DNA of 64,000 bases from Alphaproteobacteria bacterium. Lineage in GTDB: Bacteria; Pseudomonadota; Alphaproteobacteria; Micropepsales; Micropepsaceae. Under the pieces are notes generated by a model. The model worked only from the letters and a program-made list of their open reading frames with translations, was not told where the DNA came from and made no database searches. Positions 28,514-36,530 of the stretch are shown one piece after another (position 1 is the first letter of the stretch; every line of letters begins with the position of its first letter). The stretch covers positions 1-64,000 of the forward strand of contig CANJIS010000003.1 of the NCBI GenBank assembly GCA_947474565.1, written 5' to 3'. The position numbers and the translations under genes were made by a program.

Positions 28514-29224
28514 TCACGGTGCGCTGGCGCCGGGCGGCGTGCCGGGAATGGGCGCCGGTGCGGGCGGCGGCACGGTGCCGAAATTGGCGGCGCCGCCGGC
28601 TTTCAGGAAGGCGGCGAAGGCGCGAGACCGTTCCTTCAAGGGATCGGGCGAAGCGGCATCATTGGCCAGAGCGTCGAACTGGATGGCCGCTGCCTGGGTC
28701 TTGCCCGCCTTGTAATCGCTATAGGCCAGCACTTCGCGCGCCATCTGTCTCCAGGCGCTTTTGTCATTGTTGATCGGCGTCAGCAGGCTTTCCAGATCGG
28801 ACCGCGAAGCGGTATCGGCCTGGATCCAGGCGGCACGCAACCGCGCCACCGCACCGATCGGCCCATTGTCCTTGCCCGCGATGTCCTTGTAGAGCGCCAC
28901 GGCTTCGCTGGTCTTGTTGCCGGAGGCCAGTGCGTTGGCCTTGCTCAACAGCGCCACCTGGGCATAGCCGCTGGGGGCGTCCTTGGTCAGGGCGTCATAG
29001 GCAGCCGCAGCCTGGTTGGGGTCAGCAATTTTCTGCGCCACGGTTAGCGCGGCCGAGGCCTTGTCAGCCTGGCTGCCTTGATAGCGCTCCCAAATCTGAT
29101 AGCCGCCAACGCCCAGGACCGCGAGCACGATCAGCGCGATGACGTATTCGCCATAGCTCTTCCAGAGTTTTTCGAGGCGTTCTTTGCGAACGTCTTCCTC
29201 GACCTCGCGGAAAATATCACTCAC
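28514..29224 (-). CDS. YfgM-like TPR membrane protein
   Basis: This 236-residue protein is anchored by one membrane helix near residues 27-46 (YVIALIVLAVLGVGGYQIW) after a charged cytoplasmic N-terminus containing VEEDVRKERLEKLWKSYG. TPR-like helices and a proline-rich C-terminal tail follow. This layout and its position before bamB and der match the YfgM family (TPR_21), which in E. coli associates with SecYEG and periplasmic chaperones. The start is GTG 29224. Confidence 0.85.
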   Translation of the reverse strand: MSDIFREVEEDVRKERLEKLWKSYGEYVIALIVLAVLGVGGYQIWERYQGSQADKASAALTVAQKIADPNQAAAAYDALTKDAPSGYAQVALLSKANALASGNKTSEAVALYKDIAGKDNGPIGAVARLRAAWIQADTASRSDLESLLTPINNDKSAWRQMAREVLAYSDYKAGKTQAAAIQFDALANDAASPDPLKERSRAFAAFLKAGGAANFGTVPPPAPAPIPGTPPGASAP

Positions 29225-29337
29225 GCCTTTTTCCTTTCAGGCCGGCTTCATGCCGAATATCGGGGGCAAGGCTAATTAGCCCGTCAGGCCTGTCCGGCGC
29301 AACGTTTTCCCGGCTAGTCGCCTGATTTTCAGGCCTT

Positions 29338-30162
29338 TTATTGAGCTTTCTTCATCGGATAGACGTTTTCCGCGCCGGGGAAACGCCGCTCCCGGACGTC
29401 GGCGGCATAGTCCTTCACGGCCGCCTCGATCGCCGGGCCCAGATGGGCATATTCCCGCACGAATTTGGGCGGGTTAGGGTTCAGACCCAGCATGTCCTCC
29501 AGCACCAGCACCTGTCCGTCACAGGCCACCGACGCGCCGATGCCGATGGTGGGGATGGCGATCTGCTGGGTGATCTTGGCGGCCAGGGGCTCGGCCATGC
29601 CTTCCAGCACCACCGCGAAGGCGCCGGCTTCGGCCACCGCCTTGGCATCGGCTTCAATCGCAGGCCATTCGGCTTCCGTCCGCCCTGTGGTGCGAAAGCC
29701 GCCCGTCACATGAACCATCTGCGGCGTCAGACCGATATGGCCCATCACCGGCACGCCGCGTTCGGTAAGGTAGCGAATGGTTTGCGCCATGCGGCTGCCG
29801 CCTTCCAGCTTCACGGCAGTGGCGCCGGTTTCCTGGATAATGCGAGCCGCGTTGCGGAAGGCCACCGCAGGGCTTTCCTCATAGCTGCCGAACGGCATGT
29901 CCACCACGACCAGCGCGCGGCTCGATCCGCGCATCACGGCTTTGCCGTGGGTGATCATCATCTCAAGGGTGACACCCAGCGTGTTCTCCAGCCCGTGCAT
30001 CACCATGCCCAGACTGTCGCCGACCAGCATGATGTCCACGTAATTGTCGAGCAGCCGCGCGGTATGGGCGTGGTAGCAGGTGAGGGTGACAACCGGCTTG
30101 GCGTTTTTATGCGCGCGGATTTCCGGAACAGTGACGCGTCGGTTCTGGCTATGGACGGACAT
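29338..30162 (-). CDS. panB: 3-methyl-2-oxobutanoate hydroxymethyltransferase
   Basis: PanB makes ketopantoate from 2-oxoisovalerate and 5,10-methylene-THF, the first step of pantothenate (coenzyme A) synthesis. The 274-residue TIM-barrel enzyme has [28 protein letters not shown] (Mg-binding Asp), [14 protein letters not shown] and the [17 protein letters not shown] block. The ORF track extends upstream to 30600, but ATG 30162 matches the family N-terminus. No panC is adjacent. It is divergent from the second ArsR module. Confidence 0.96.
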   Translation of the reverse strand: MSVHSQNRRVTVPEIRAHKNAKPVVTLTCYHAHTARLLDNYVDIMLVGDSLGMVMHGLENTLGVTLEMMITHGKAVMRGSSRALVVVDMPFGSYEESPAVAFRNAARIIQETGATAVKLEGGSRMAQTIRYLTERGVPVMGHIGLTPQMVHVTGGFRTTGRTEAEWPAIEADAKAVAEAGAFAVVLEGMAEPLAAKITQQIAIPTIGIGASVACDGQVLVLEDMLGLNPNPPKFVREYAHLGPAIEAAVKDYAADVRERRFPGAENVYPMKKAQ

Positions 30163-30258
30163 GGGTGGTCTCCCAAAGGCAGCGCCCATTATAGCCATTT
30201 CGCGCCTGCAATAATAACGGATCTGACCGGCAGCGTTGACAGGGCAGACCCATTTAAA

Positions 30259-30270
30259 ATACTTAAGTAT
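30259..30270. promoter_or_regulatory. Candidate operator of the second ArsR module
   Basis: A perfect 12-bp palindrome, ATACTTAAGTAT, directly abuts the proposed ATG at 30271 of the second ArsR gene. It uses the same ATACTTA half-site as the candidate operator of the first ArsR module, but with the two halves joined and no spacer. Binding here would also lie within 110 bp of the divergent panB start. Confidence 0.55.
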
Positions 30271-30594
30271 ATGCCTAACTATCAGGAAATGGACCGTGCT
30301 TACCAGGCCTTGGGCGACCGCACCCGCCGCGCCATGGTCGAGCGTCTGGTGCAAGGCCCCGCCAGCGTCAGCGAACTGGCCAAGGATCAGCCCATGTCGC
30401 TGCCGGCGGTGATGCTGCATCTGAAGGTGCTGGAAGAATCCGGCCTGGTGAAAAGCCGCAAGCAGGGCCGGGTGCGGACCTGTGAAGTGGTGCCCCAGAT
30501 GCTGTCCGAAGCCGAACGCTGGCTCAGCGAGCGCCGTCAGATGTGGGAACTGAGCCTCGACCGGCTGGGAAAATATCTGGGAGTAGAAAAATGA
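30271..30594 (+). CDS. ArsR-type winged-helix regulator (SRPBCC-linked), second copy
   Basis: This 107-residue regulator is closely related in layout to the one at 12080. It has [16 protein letters not shown], helix-turn-helix [17 protein letters not shown], and the wing [23 protein letters not shown]. Like the first, it lacks the classical metal-binding cysteines. ATG 30271 aligns with the first copy's start; ATG 30289 is an alternative. It overlaps the following SRPBCC gene by ATGA, so the regulator-sensor pair is translationally coupled. Confidence 0.87.
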   Translation: MPNYQEMDRAYQALGDRTRRAMVERLVQGPASVSELAKDQPMSLPAVMLHLKVLEESGLVKSRKQGRVRTCEVVPQMLSEAERWLSERRQMWELSLDRLGKYLGVEK

Positions 30595-31049
30595 GTTCAC
30601 GCTCCGCCGTTCACGGCAGTTTCACCATCACCCGCAACTGGAAGGTGTCGTCCGCCAAGGTCTTCGCCGCCTTCGCGGACGAAGCGGCCAAGGACAAATG
30701 GTTCGGAGGACTGCCCGGCTGGGAAAAGCTCAAAAAGGCTTTTGATTTTCGCGAAGGCGGGCATGAACATCTGTCCGGCCGCCACCCCAACGGCATGGTT
30801 TCGGCCTTCGATTGCGTCTATCGCGACATCATTCCCAATGAACGGATCGTCTATTCCTATGTGATGCATCTGGACGGCAAGAAGATTTCCGTCTCCCAGG
30901 CCTGTATCGAATTCAAGGCGGATGGCGCCGGCACCAAACTGGTGGTGCGCGAAGACGGCATTTTTCTTGACGGTTATGACGATAAGGGCAGCCGGGAGCA
31001 TGGCACCAATTTGCTGATGGATCTGTTGGGCAAAACATTGGAGGCCTGA
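30591..31049 (+). CDS. SRPBCC (AHSA1/START-like) domain protein, second copy
   Basis: This 152-residue START-like protein has [26 protein letters not shown] at the N-terminus, the [13 protein letters not shown] turn, and [22 protein letters not shown] in the core sheet. It probably binds a small hydrophobic ligand, identity unknown. The ORF is open upstream, but ATG 30591 gives the proper start and the 4-nt overlap with the ArsR gene. The NTF2-like gene follows after 2 nt. Confidence 0.85.
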   Translation: MSSRSAVHGSFTITRNWKVSSAKVFAAFADEAAKDKWFGGLPGWEKLKKAFDFREGGHEHLSGRHPNGMVSAFDCVYRDIIPNERIVYSYVMHLDGKKISVSQACIEFKADGAGTKLVVREDGIFLDGYDDKGSREHGTNLLMDLLGKTLEA

Positions 31050-31051
31050 AA

Positions 31052-31450
31052 ATGACCCAAGATCTGCGCGAAACGGCCAAGAACTATTACCGCGCCTTTG
31101 AACGCCATGACCGCGCTTTCATGGAAAGCCATCTGGCGGCGGATTTCACCTTCACCAGCCCGTTCGATGAGCATATCGACCGCGCCGCCTATTTTCGCCG
31201 CTGCTGGCCGGAAAAGCCCCTGCACCAAAAATTCGACTTTGTGACGGTGATGCAGGACGGCGAACGCGTCTTTGTCGCCTATGACGCCACCATGCGCCTG
31301 CCCAACCCCACCCATCCGCACGCCCGCTTCCGCAATGCCGAACTCATGACCTTCGAAGGCGGCAAGCTGAAAAGCGTGGAAGTGTTTTTCGGTGATCCGC
31401 CGGGCGGCCTGACGCGCCACCAATTCGCGGTTCAATCGGGCGCGGCATAA
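31052..31450 (+). CDS. NTF2-like (SnoaL-type) protein
   Basis: This 132-residue protein has the cone-shaped NTF2-like fold pattern: an N-terminal helix RETAKNYYRAFERHDRAFMESHLAADFTF, then strands with ERVFVAYDATMRL and a C-terminal KLKSVEVFFG strand. Members include ketosteroid isomerase-like enzymes and binding proteins; no catalytic pair can be assigned with confidence. It is the third gene of the ArsR-SRPBCC operon. Confidence 0.75.
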   Translation: MTQDLRETAKNYYRAFERHDRAFMESHLAADFTFTSPFDEHIDRAAYFRRCWPEKPLHQKFDFVTVMQDGERVFVAYDATMRLPNPTHPHARFRNAELMTFEGGKLKSVEVFFGDPPGGLTRHQFAVQSGAA

Positions 31451-31470
31451 AAAAGGCCCGGATCGCGCTG

Positions 31471-31555
31471 GGGTGAGGAGCGGCGCGCATATGCGCGTGA
31501 GCAGGTCCAGTGGACCTGCGAAAGTGACGAACGCCGCGAGCTTGGGCGAGCGGCC
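31471..31555 (+). repeat. Dispersed palindromic intergenic repeat, copy A
   Basis: An approximately 85-bp element between the NTF2-like gene and the rplI terminator. It holds the perfect palindrome CGCGCATATGCGCG at 31484-31497, then GCAGGTCCA/TGGACCTGC at 31501-31519, then a tail ending CGCCGCGAGCTTGGGCGAGCGG. The reverse complement of 51991-52080 aligns to it across the whole length with roughly 80% identity by eye. Confidence 0.75.
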
Positions 31556-31584
31556 GGGCCAGCCTCCAGGTTTTCGCTCAAAGA

Positions 31585-31612
31585 AAAAGGCCGGTCTTTC
31601 GACCGGCCTTTT
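31585..31612 (-). terminator. Rho-independent terminator after rplI
   Basis: A stem of AAAAGGCCGGTC pairing with GACCGGCCTTTT, with a TTTC loop, lies 23 bp beyond the rplI stop. T-runs flank it on both strands, so it can also stop transcription coming from the NTF2-like gene. Confidence 0.85.
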
Positions 31613-31634
31613 CTATTGCAGGTTGCTGAGAAAC

Positions 31635-32231
31635 TCAGGCTTCCGCCGGTTCCTCTTCGGTCGGCTCGTCGCCTTCCTTCGGCCCGGCGCCTTCTTCGAA
31701 CAGTTCTTCGGCCGCGATGGCGGCTTCTTCCTGTTCGTTGCGCTCGGCGAGCACGTTTTCACCGCGCGCCTGGCGCTCGGCTTCGTCCTCGCTACGGGCG
31801 ACGTTGATGGTGATGTTCACCTTCACTTCGGGATGCAGCACGACGGGCAGGGTGAACAAACCGATGGCCTTGATCGCCAGCGAAATGTTGACCTGGTGAC
31901 GGTCAATGCTGAAGCCGCCCTTTTCCATCGCGTCCGCGACGTCACGGGGCGTGACCGAGCCATAAAGCTGGCCGCGGTCGCCGGCCTGCCGGATCAGCGT
32001 GAACGACTTGCCGTCCAGCTTCTTGGCGATGGCTTCGGCTTCTTTCTTGCGCTCCAGGTTGCGGGCTTCGAGCTGCGACTTCTGAGTCACGAAATATTCC
32101 CTGTTCGCCTTGGTGGCGCGCAGGGCCTTTTTCTTGGGCAGCAGGAAATTGCGGGCAAAACCGTCCTTGACCCGGACTTCGTCGCCCATCTGGCCAAGCT
32201 TCTCGACCCGTTCAAGCAGAATGACTTGCAT
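31635..32231 (-). CDS. rplI: 50S ribosomal protein bL9
   Basis: This 198-residue protein begins [19 protein letters not shown], the diagnostic bL9 N-terminal domain that binds 23S rRNA. It is followed by the long connecting helix ([22 protein letters not shown]) and the C-terminal domain. It is longer than the E. coli protein because of an acidic tail of about 45 residues ending in a Glu/Pro-rich stretch, as in other alphaproteobacteria. It is the last gene of the rpsF-rpsR-rplI operon and is followed by a terminator. Confidence 0.97.
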   Translation of the reverse strand: MQVILLERVEKLGQMGDEVRVKDGFARNFLLPKKKALRATKANREYFVTQKSQLEARNLERKKEAEAIAKKLDGKSFTLIRQAGDRGQLYGSVTPRDVADAMEKGGFSIDRHQVNISLAIKAIGLFTLPVVLHPEVKVNITINVARSEDEAERQARGENVLAERNEQEEAAIAAEELFEEGAGPKEGDEPTEEEPAEA

Positions 32232-32241
32232 TGGCTCCCCC

Positions 32242-32568
32242 TTACTTCACGACATAGGGAAGCAGCGCCATGAAGCGAGCGCGCTTGATCGCGTTCGCCA
32301 GGGTGCGCTGATTCTTGTTGGACACCGCGGTGATGCGGCTGGGCACGATCTTGCCGCGCTCAGAGATGTAACGCTGCAGCAGCTTCACATCCTTGTAGTC
32401 GATCTTTGGCGCATTGGCGCCGGAGAAAGGATCGGTCTTCTTGCGGCGGAAGAAGGGACGGCGTGCGCCATCCTCACGTCCACCTTCGCGGCCGCCTTCA
32501 CGTCCACCTTCACGCCCGCCGCCTTCGCGGCCGCGTCCGCCACCGTCACGATTTCCACCGAAACTCAT
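32242..32568 (-). CDS. rpsR: 30S ribosomal protein bS18 with Gly/Arg-rich N-terminal extension
   Basis: The C-terminal 70 residues ([46 protein letters not shown]) are canonical bS18, which pairs with bS6 on the 30S platform. The first 38 residues are unusual: a low-complexity run of GGRE units. The DNA is correspondingly made of short imperfect repeats around 32470-32545. The total is 108 residues against about 75 in E. coli. ATG 32568 overlaps the rpsF stop by 4 nt; no good internal start removes the extension. Confidence 0.95.
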   Translation of the reverse strand: MSFGGNRDGGGRGREGGGREGGREGGREGGREDGARRPFFRRKKTDPFSGANAPKIDYKDVKLLQRYISERGKIVPSRITAVSNKNQRTLANAIKRARFMALLPYVVK

Positions 32569-32930
32569 ATTGCGGCCTCCTCGGTGACAACTTCGCCTTC
32601 CGGCTTGGCGTCGTCACGGCGGTTCTTGTTGGACGAGACGTCGAACTGATCCACCTTCACGGTGAGATAGCGCAGCACGTCTTCATTGATCTTGAGCTGG
32701 CGCTCCAGTTCCACCACCGCAGCCGACGGCGCGTTGATGTTCAGGAGCACGTAATGGCCCTTGCGGTTCTTCTTGATGCGATAGGCAAGTCCACGCAGGC
32801 CCCAATATTCCTGCTTTTCTACTTTGCCGCCTTGGCCTTCGACGATAGTTTTGAGGTGGGTCGCCAGCGCGTCCACCTGTTGCGCGCTGATGTCCTGGCG
32901 CGCGATCAGAAGATGCTCATAAAGAGCCAT
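32565..32930 (-). CDS. rpsF: 30S ribosomal protein bS6
   Basis: This 121-residue protein has the bS6 signature ([53 protein letters not shown]) plus an acidic C-terminal tail. It is the first gene of the operon with rpsR and rplI. The 211-bp region up to the divergent MFS gene should hold its promoter, but no clear consensus was identified. Confidence 0.97.
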   Translation of the reverse strand: MALYEHLLIARQDISAQQVDALATHLKTIVEGQGGKVEKQEYWGLRGLAYRIKKNRKGHYVLLNINAPSAAVVELERQLKINEDVLRYLTVKVDQFDVSSNKNRRDDAKPEGEVVTEEAAI

Positions 32931-33141
32931 GTCCGGTCCTTATTTTCGCCTGCGGAGCAGATCGGGGCGGACACCCGTCACCGCTTCGGCTCATTGGGAC
33001 ACCGGCCATCCGGCATAGGTTCGCAAAGAACCCCCCAACGACCGCAGCCGTTTGAAGGCGCGCGTATAGGTCAAAGGCTGGTCCCCAGCAAGACAAAAGG
33101 GCAGTATGCGGCCGGGGCTTGAAAATAATTCAATAAAAACA

Positions 33142-34428
33142 ATGGCTTTTGTCCAAACCGCGCGCGGTCCGGTGGAGAAGGTGCTGGCCAAGGCCGCCTG
33201 GCGGCTGATCCCGGTCATGTGCCTGATGTATGTCGCCAGCTTCCTGGACCGGGTGAATGTCGGCTTTGCCGCCATCACCATGAACCAGGATCTGGGCTTC
33301 ACCCCTCAAATCTACGGCTTCGGCGCCGGAATCTTCTTCTTCGGCTACTTCTTTTTCGAAGTGCCCTCCAACCTGATGCTGGAGAAGGTGGGCGCCCGCG
33401 CCTGGATGTGCCGCATCATGGTGAGCTGGGGCATCCTCTCCATGGCCTGCGCCTTTGTGCAGGGGCCGCTCTCTTTCTATGTGCTGCGCTTTCTCCTGGG
33501 CGCCGCCGAAGCCGGGCTTTATCCCGGCATGATTCTCTACATGACCTACTGGTTTCCTCAAGGCACCCGCGCCCGCTTTATCGCGCTGTTCCTGGCGGCA
33601 GTGCCGGCCGCCAGTGTGATCGGCGCGCCGCTCTCCGGCCTGCTGTTGGATGTCTCCGGTGGCGCCCTCAAAGGCTGGCAATGGCTGTTCGTGCTGGAAG
33701 GCATTCCGTCGGTGCTGCTGGGCCTGGGCGTTCTGTGGCTGCTGCCGGATGGTCCGGCTTCTGCGGCCTGGCTCACAGCAGAAGAAAAGCAATTGATCGC
33801 GACGCGCCTTGCTTCCGAACCGAAAGGCGAACTGCACGGCTTCTGGGAAATGCTGACCGACAAGCGCATCTGGATTTTTATCATTCCGGATTTTTCCATC
33901 GTTATCGCGCTATACGGCCTCGGCCTGTGGATGCCGCTGATGATCAAGGGGCTCGGCTTCACCAATGTGGAAACCGGCCTGCTGGTGGCGCTGCCGTATG
34001 TGCTGGCGATGGCGGCAATGGTGCTGATGGGATTGTCCAGCGACAGAAAAGGCGAGCGCGTCTTTCATGTCGCGGGCAGCGCGCTGTTGGGCGCGCTCGG
34101 CTTGCTCGCTGCTGCCTTTGTCACCAGCCCGCTGTTGCTGGTCCTGGCCTTCTGTCTTGCCTCGATGGGAATCTATTCGGCGCTGGCGGTGTTCTGGACG
34201 TTGCCCACCGCGATCCTGCGCGGCATGGCGGCGGCAGGCGGCTTGGCGCTGCTCAATTCCTTTTCCAATCTCGGCGGCTATTTCGGTCCCACCTTGATGG
34301 GCTGGGCCAAGCAGCAAAGCGGCAGCTACAGTTTTGGTCTGCAAGTATTGGCCGGGTTTCTTGTGCTTGCCAGCATCAGCGTCATCTTTATTGGCCGCAC
34401 ATTCTTTCCAAAAACGGCCACGCCTTGA
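33142..34428 (+). CDS. MFS transporter, anion:cation symporter family
   Basis: This 428-residue protein has twelve predicted membrane helices. The ACS-family signature SFLDRVNVGFA lies in the first loop, followed by EAGLYPGMILYMTYWFP and a second-half loop with LSSDRKGERV. ACS members carry organic anions such as tartrate, glucarate, phthalate or 4-hydroxyphenylacetate; the substrate is not identifiable and no catabolic gene is adjacent. ATG 33142 is preferred to ATG 33106 because the sequence between them is not conserved-looking. Confidence 0.87.
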   Translation: MAFVQTARGPVEKVLAKAAWRLIPVMCLMYVASFLDRVNVGFAAITMNQDLGFTPQIYGFGAGIFFFGYFFFEVPSNLMLEKVGARAWMCRIMVSWGILSMACAFVQGPLSFYVLRFLLGAAEAGLYPGMILYMTYWFPQGTRARFIALFLAAVPAASVIGAPLSGLLLDVSGGALKGWQWLFVLEGIPSVLLGLGVLWLLPDGPASAAWLTAEEKQLIATRLASEPKGELHGFWEMLTDKRIWIFIIPDFSIVIALYGLGLWMPLMIKGLGFTNVETGLLVALPYVLAMAAMVLMGLSSDRKGERVFHVAGSALLGALGLLAAAFVTSPLLLVLAFCLASMGIYSALAVFWTLPTAILRGMAAAGGLALLNSFSNLGGYFGPTLMGWAKQQSGSYSFGLQVLAGFLVLASISVIFIGRTFFPKTATP

Positions 34429-34462
34429 CTTGGCAACCCGCTCTTGATTTGTCTGCCACCAG

Positions 34463-35404
34463 ATGACTCGCGCATTCCTGTTCCCCGGACAAGGCAGCCA
34501 GGAGATCGGCATGGGCAAGGCCCTGGCCGATGCCTTTGCGCCTGCGCGCTGTATCTTCGAAGAAGTCGATGACGCGCTGTCCCAAAAGCTTTCCCAACTG
34601 ATGTGGGAAGGTCCGGAAAGCGAACTCACGCTCACCGAAAATGCCCAGCCCGCCATCATGGCGGCCTCTCTCGCGGTAATAGCCGTGCTCAAGCAGGAAG
34701 CCGGGCTGGATTTCGCCAAACATGCGCGTCTGGTCGCCGGTCATTCGCTGGGCGAATATTCCGCGCTTGCCGCTGCGGGCGCTTTCACGCTTGCTGATAC
34801 CGCGCGGTTGCTCAAGGCCCGTGGCCGCGCGATGCAATCCGCCGTGCCGGTGGGCGAGGGCGCCATGACGGCCCTGATCGGCGCCGATATTGAAACCGCC
34901 GAAGCGGTGGCGAAAGAATCCGCGCAAGGTGATGTCTGCGTCATCGCCAATGACAATGCGCCCGGCCAGGTCGTTCTCTCCGGCCACAAGGCGGCGATTG
35001 ACCGCGCCGCCGACATCGCCAAAGCCAAAGGCGTCAAGCGCGCCATCCCGCTTTCCGTCTCCGCGCCCTTTCATTGCTCTTTGATGCAGCCCGCCGCCGA
35101 TGCGATGCGTGAGGCGCTGGCCAACGTCACCATCCGCCCGCCCGCCGTTCCGGTGCTGGCCAATGTCACCGCTCAGGAAACCGCCGAACCCGAAACAATC
35201 CGCCGTCTGTTGGTGGAGCAAGTAACGTCCCGGGTGCGTTGGCGCGAAAGCGTGGCTGCTTTAAGATCGCTCGGCGTCGTCACCACGGTGGAAGCCGGCG
35301 GCAACAAGGTACTCACCGGCATGGTCAAGCGCATCGACAAGGAATTGCAAAGCGTCACGCTCGACACCCCCGCCGACATCGAAGCTTTCATGAAGGTGCT
35401 CTGA
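34463..35404 (+). CDS. fabD: Malonyl-CoA:ACP transacylase
   Basis: FabD loads malonyl groups onto ACP for fatty acid synthesis. The 313-residue protein has FPGQGSQEIGMGKAL at the start, the nucleophile elbow GHSLGEYSALAAAGA (active Ser near residue 95) and the catalytic His in SAPFHCSLM. It is the first gene of the fab cluster; its stop overlaps the fabG start by one base. Confidence 0.96.
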   Translation: MTRAFLFPGQGSQEIGMGKALADAFAPARCIFEEVDDALSQKLSQLMWEGPESELTLTENAQPAIMAASLAVIAVLKQEAGLDFAKHARLVAGHSLGEYSALAAAGAFTLADTARLLKARGRAMQSAVPVGEGAMTALIGADIETAEAVAKESAQGDVCVIANDNAPGQVVLSGHKAAIDRAADIAKAKGVKRAIPLSVSAPFHCSLMQPAADAMREALANVTIRPPAVPVLANVTAQETAEPETIRRLLVEQVTSRVRWRESVAALRSLGVVTTVEAGGNKVLTGMVKRIDKELQSVTLDTPADIEAFMKVL

Positions 35405-36144
35405 TGTTTGATCTCACCGGCAAGACAGCCCTTATCACTGGCGCCTCCGGCGGCATCGGCGGCGCCATCGCCAAGACGCTGCATGGCCAGGGTGCGACTG
35501 TGGTGCTGTCCGGCACCAAGGTGGAAGCCCTCGAGAAACTCGCCGCAGAGCTGGGCAGCCGCGCCTATACTGCCGCCTGCAATCTTTCCGACATCGCTTC
35601 GATCGAAGCCTTGCCCAAGGCGGCGGAAACCGCGGCCGGCGGCGCCATCGATATCCTGGTCAACAATGCCGGCATCACCAAAGACAATCTCTTCATGCGG
35701 ATGAAGGATGACGAATGGGATCAGGTGCTGGCGGTCAATCTCACCGCCGCCTTCCGCCTGTCGCGCGCCGTGCTGCGCGGCATGATGAAAAAGCGCTGGG
35801 GCCGCATCATCCAGATCACGTCTGTGGTCGGCGCCACCGGCAATCCCGGCCAGGGCAATTACGCCGCCGCCAAGGCGGGCCTGGTGGGCATGAGCAAGTC
35901 CCTGGCGGCCGAGGTCGCCAGCCGGAACATCACCGTCAACGCCATCGCGCCTGGTTTCATCGCCACCGCCATGACCGACGTGCTGACCGATGACCAGAAG
36001 AAGCTCATTTCTCAGCGAATCCCCGCCGGCCGCATGGGTCTGCCGAACGAAATTGCCGCCGCTGTGGCCTATCTGGCCTCGGACGAGGCGGCCTATGTGA
36101 CCGGCGAAACCATCCACATCAATGGCGGAATTTCCATGATTTAA
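35404..36144 (+). CDS. fabG: 3-oxoacyl-ACP reductase
   Basis: FabG reduces 3-oxoacyl-ACP with NADPH. This 246-residue SDR has TGASGGIGGAIA, NNAGITKDNLFMRMK (typical of FabG), Ser in ITSVVG, YAAAK and the C-terminal VTGETIHINGGISM, all diagnostic. The ORF is open upstream, but ATG 35404 fits the family and the TGATG junction with fabD. Confidence 0.96.
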   Translation: MFDLTGKTALITGASGGIGGAIAKTLHGQGATVVLSGTKVEALEKLAAELGSRAYTAACNLSDIASIEALPKAAETAAGGAIDILVNNAGITKDNLFMRMKDDEWDQVLAVNLTAAFRLSRAVLRGMMKKRWGRIIQITSVVGATGNPGQGNYAAAKAGLVGMSKSLAAEVASRNITVNAIAPGFIATAMTDVLTDDQKKLISQRIPAGRMGLPNEIAAAVAYLASDEAAYVTGETIHINGGISMI

Positions 36145-36285
36145 TAGTAATATCAGATACTTAACCGCGTTGTAGCGAGCCGGAAGCGATTATGTTACCT
36201 AACCGGCCACCCACAAGGCACCACTGTGGTCCCGGCCGTTTTCCCCTAGTGCCGGCCGAGAAATCTAAGAGAGGCTTTTAAGTCC

Positions 36286-36522
36286 ATGAGCGATACCGCC
36301 GAGCGCGTGAAGAAGATTGTTGTCGAGCATTTGAACGTCGACCCGGACAAGGTCACCGACAATGCGTCTTTCATCGAAGATCTGGGCGCCGACAGCCTTG
36401 ATACCGTCGAACTGGTGATGGCGTTTGAAGAAGAATTCGGCATCGAAATTCCCGATGACGCCGCGGAGTCCATCGTCACCGTAGGCGACGCCGTCAAATA
36501 CATCGACAAAGCCAACGCCTGA
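36286..36522 (+). CDS. acpP: Acyl carrier protein
   Basis: This 78-residue acidic protein carries the growing acyl chain on a 4'-phosphopantetheine attached to Ser37 in [12 protein letters not shown]. The helix that follows ([14 protein letters not shown]) is canonical. A good ribosome binding site (GAGAGG) precedes ATG 36286. The 141-bp gap upstream suggests its own promoter, as is usual for acpP; it contains a small ACCAC-T-GTGGT hairpin. Confidence 0.98.
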   Translation: MSDTAERVKKIVVEHLNVDPDKVTDNASFIEDLGADSLDTVELVMAFEEEFGIEIPDDAAESIVTVGDAVKYIDKANA

Positions 36523-36530
36523 CCGGCCGT

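Noticed and set aside
29320-29334. GCCTGA/TCAGGC mini-hairpin after panB
   Set aside because: Only a 6-bp stem with a 3-nt loop and no T-run on the panB strand; too weak to call a terminator.
29341-30594. 417-codon plus-strand ORF covering panB antisense and the ArsR gene
   Set aside because: The real gene is the last 107 codons from ATG 30271; the front part is antisense to panB.
33106-33141. Upstream ATG (33106) as the MFS start
   Set aside because: The added 12 residues are polar and look unrelated to the family N-terminus; ATG 33142 leads straight into it.
36157-36164. ATACTTAA upstream of acpP, resembling the ArsR half-site
   Set aside because: Only a single half-site is present, with no inverted partner nearby, so it is likely chance.
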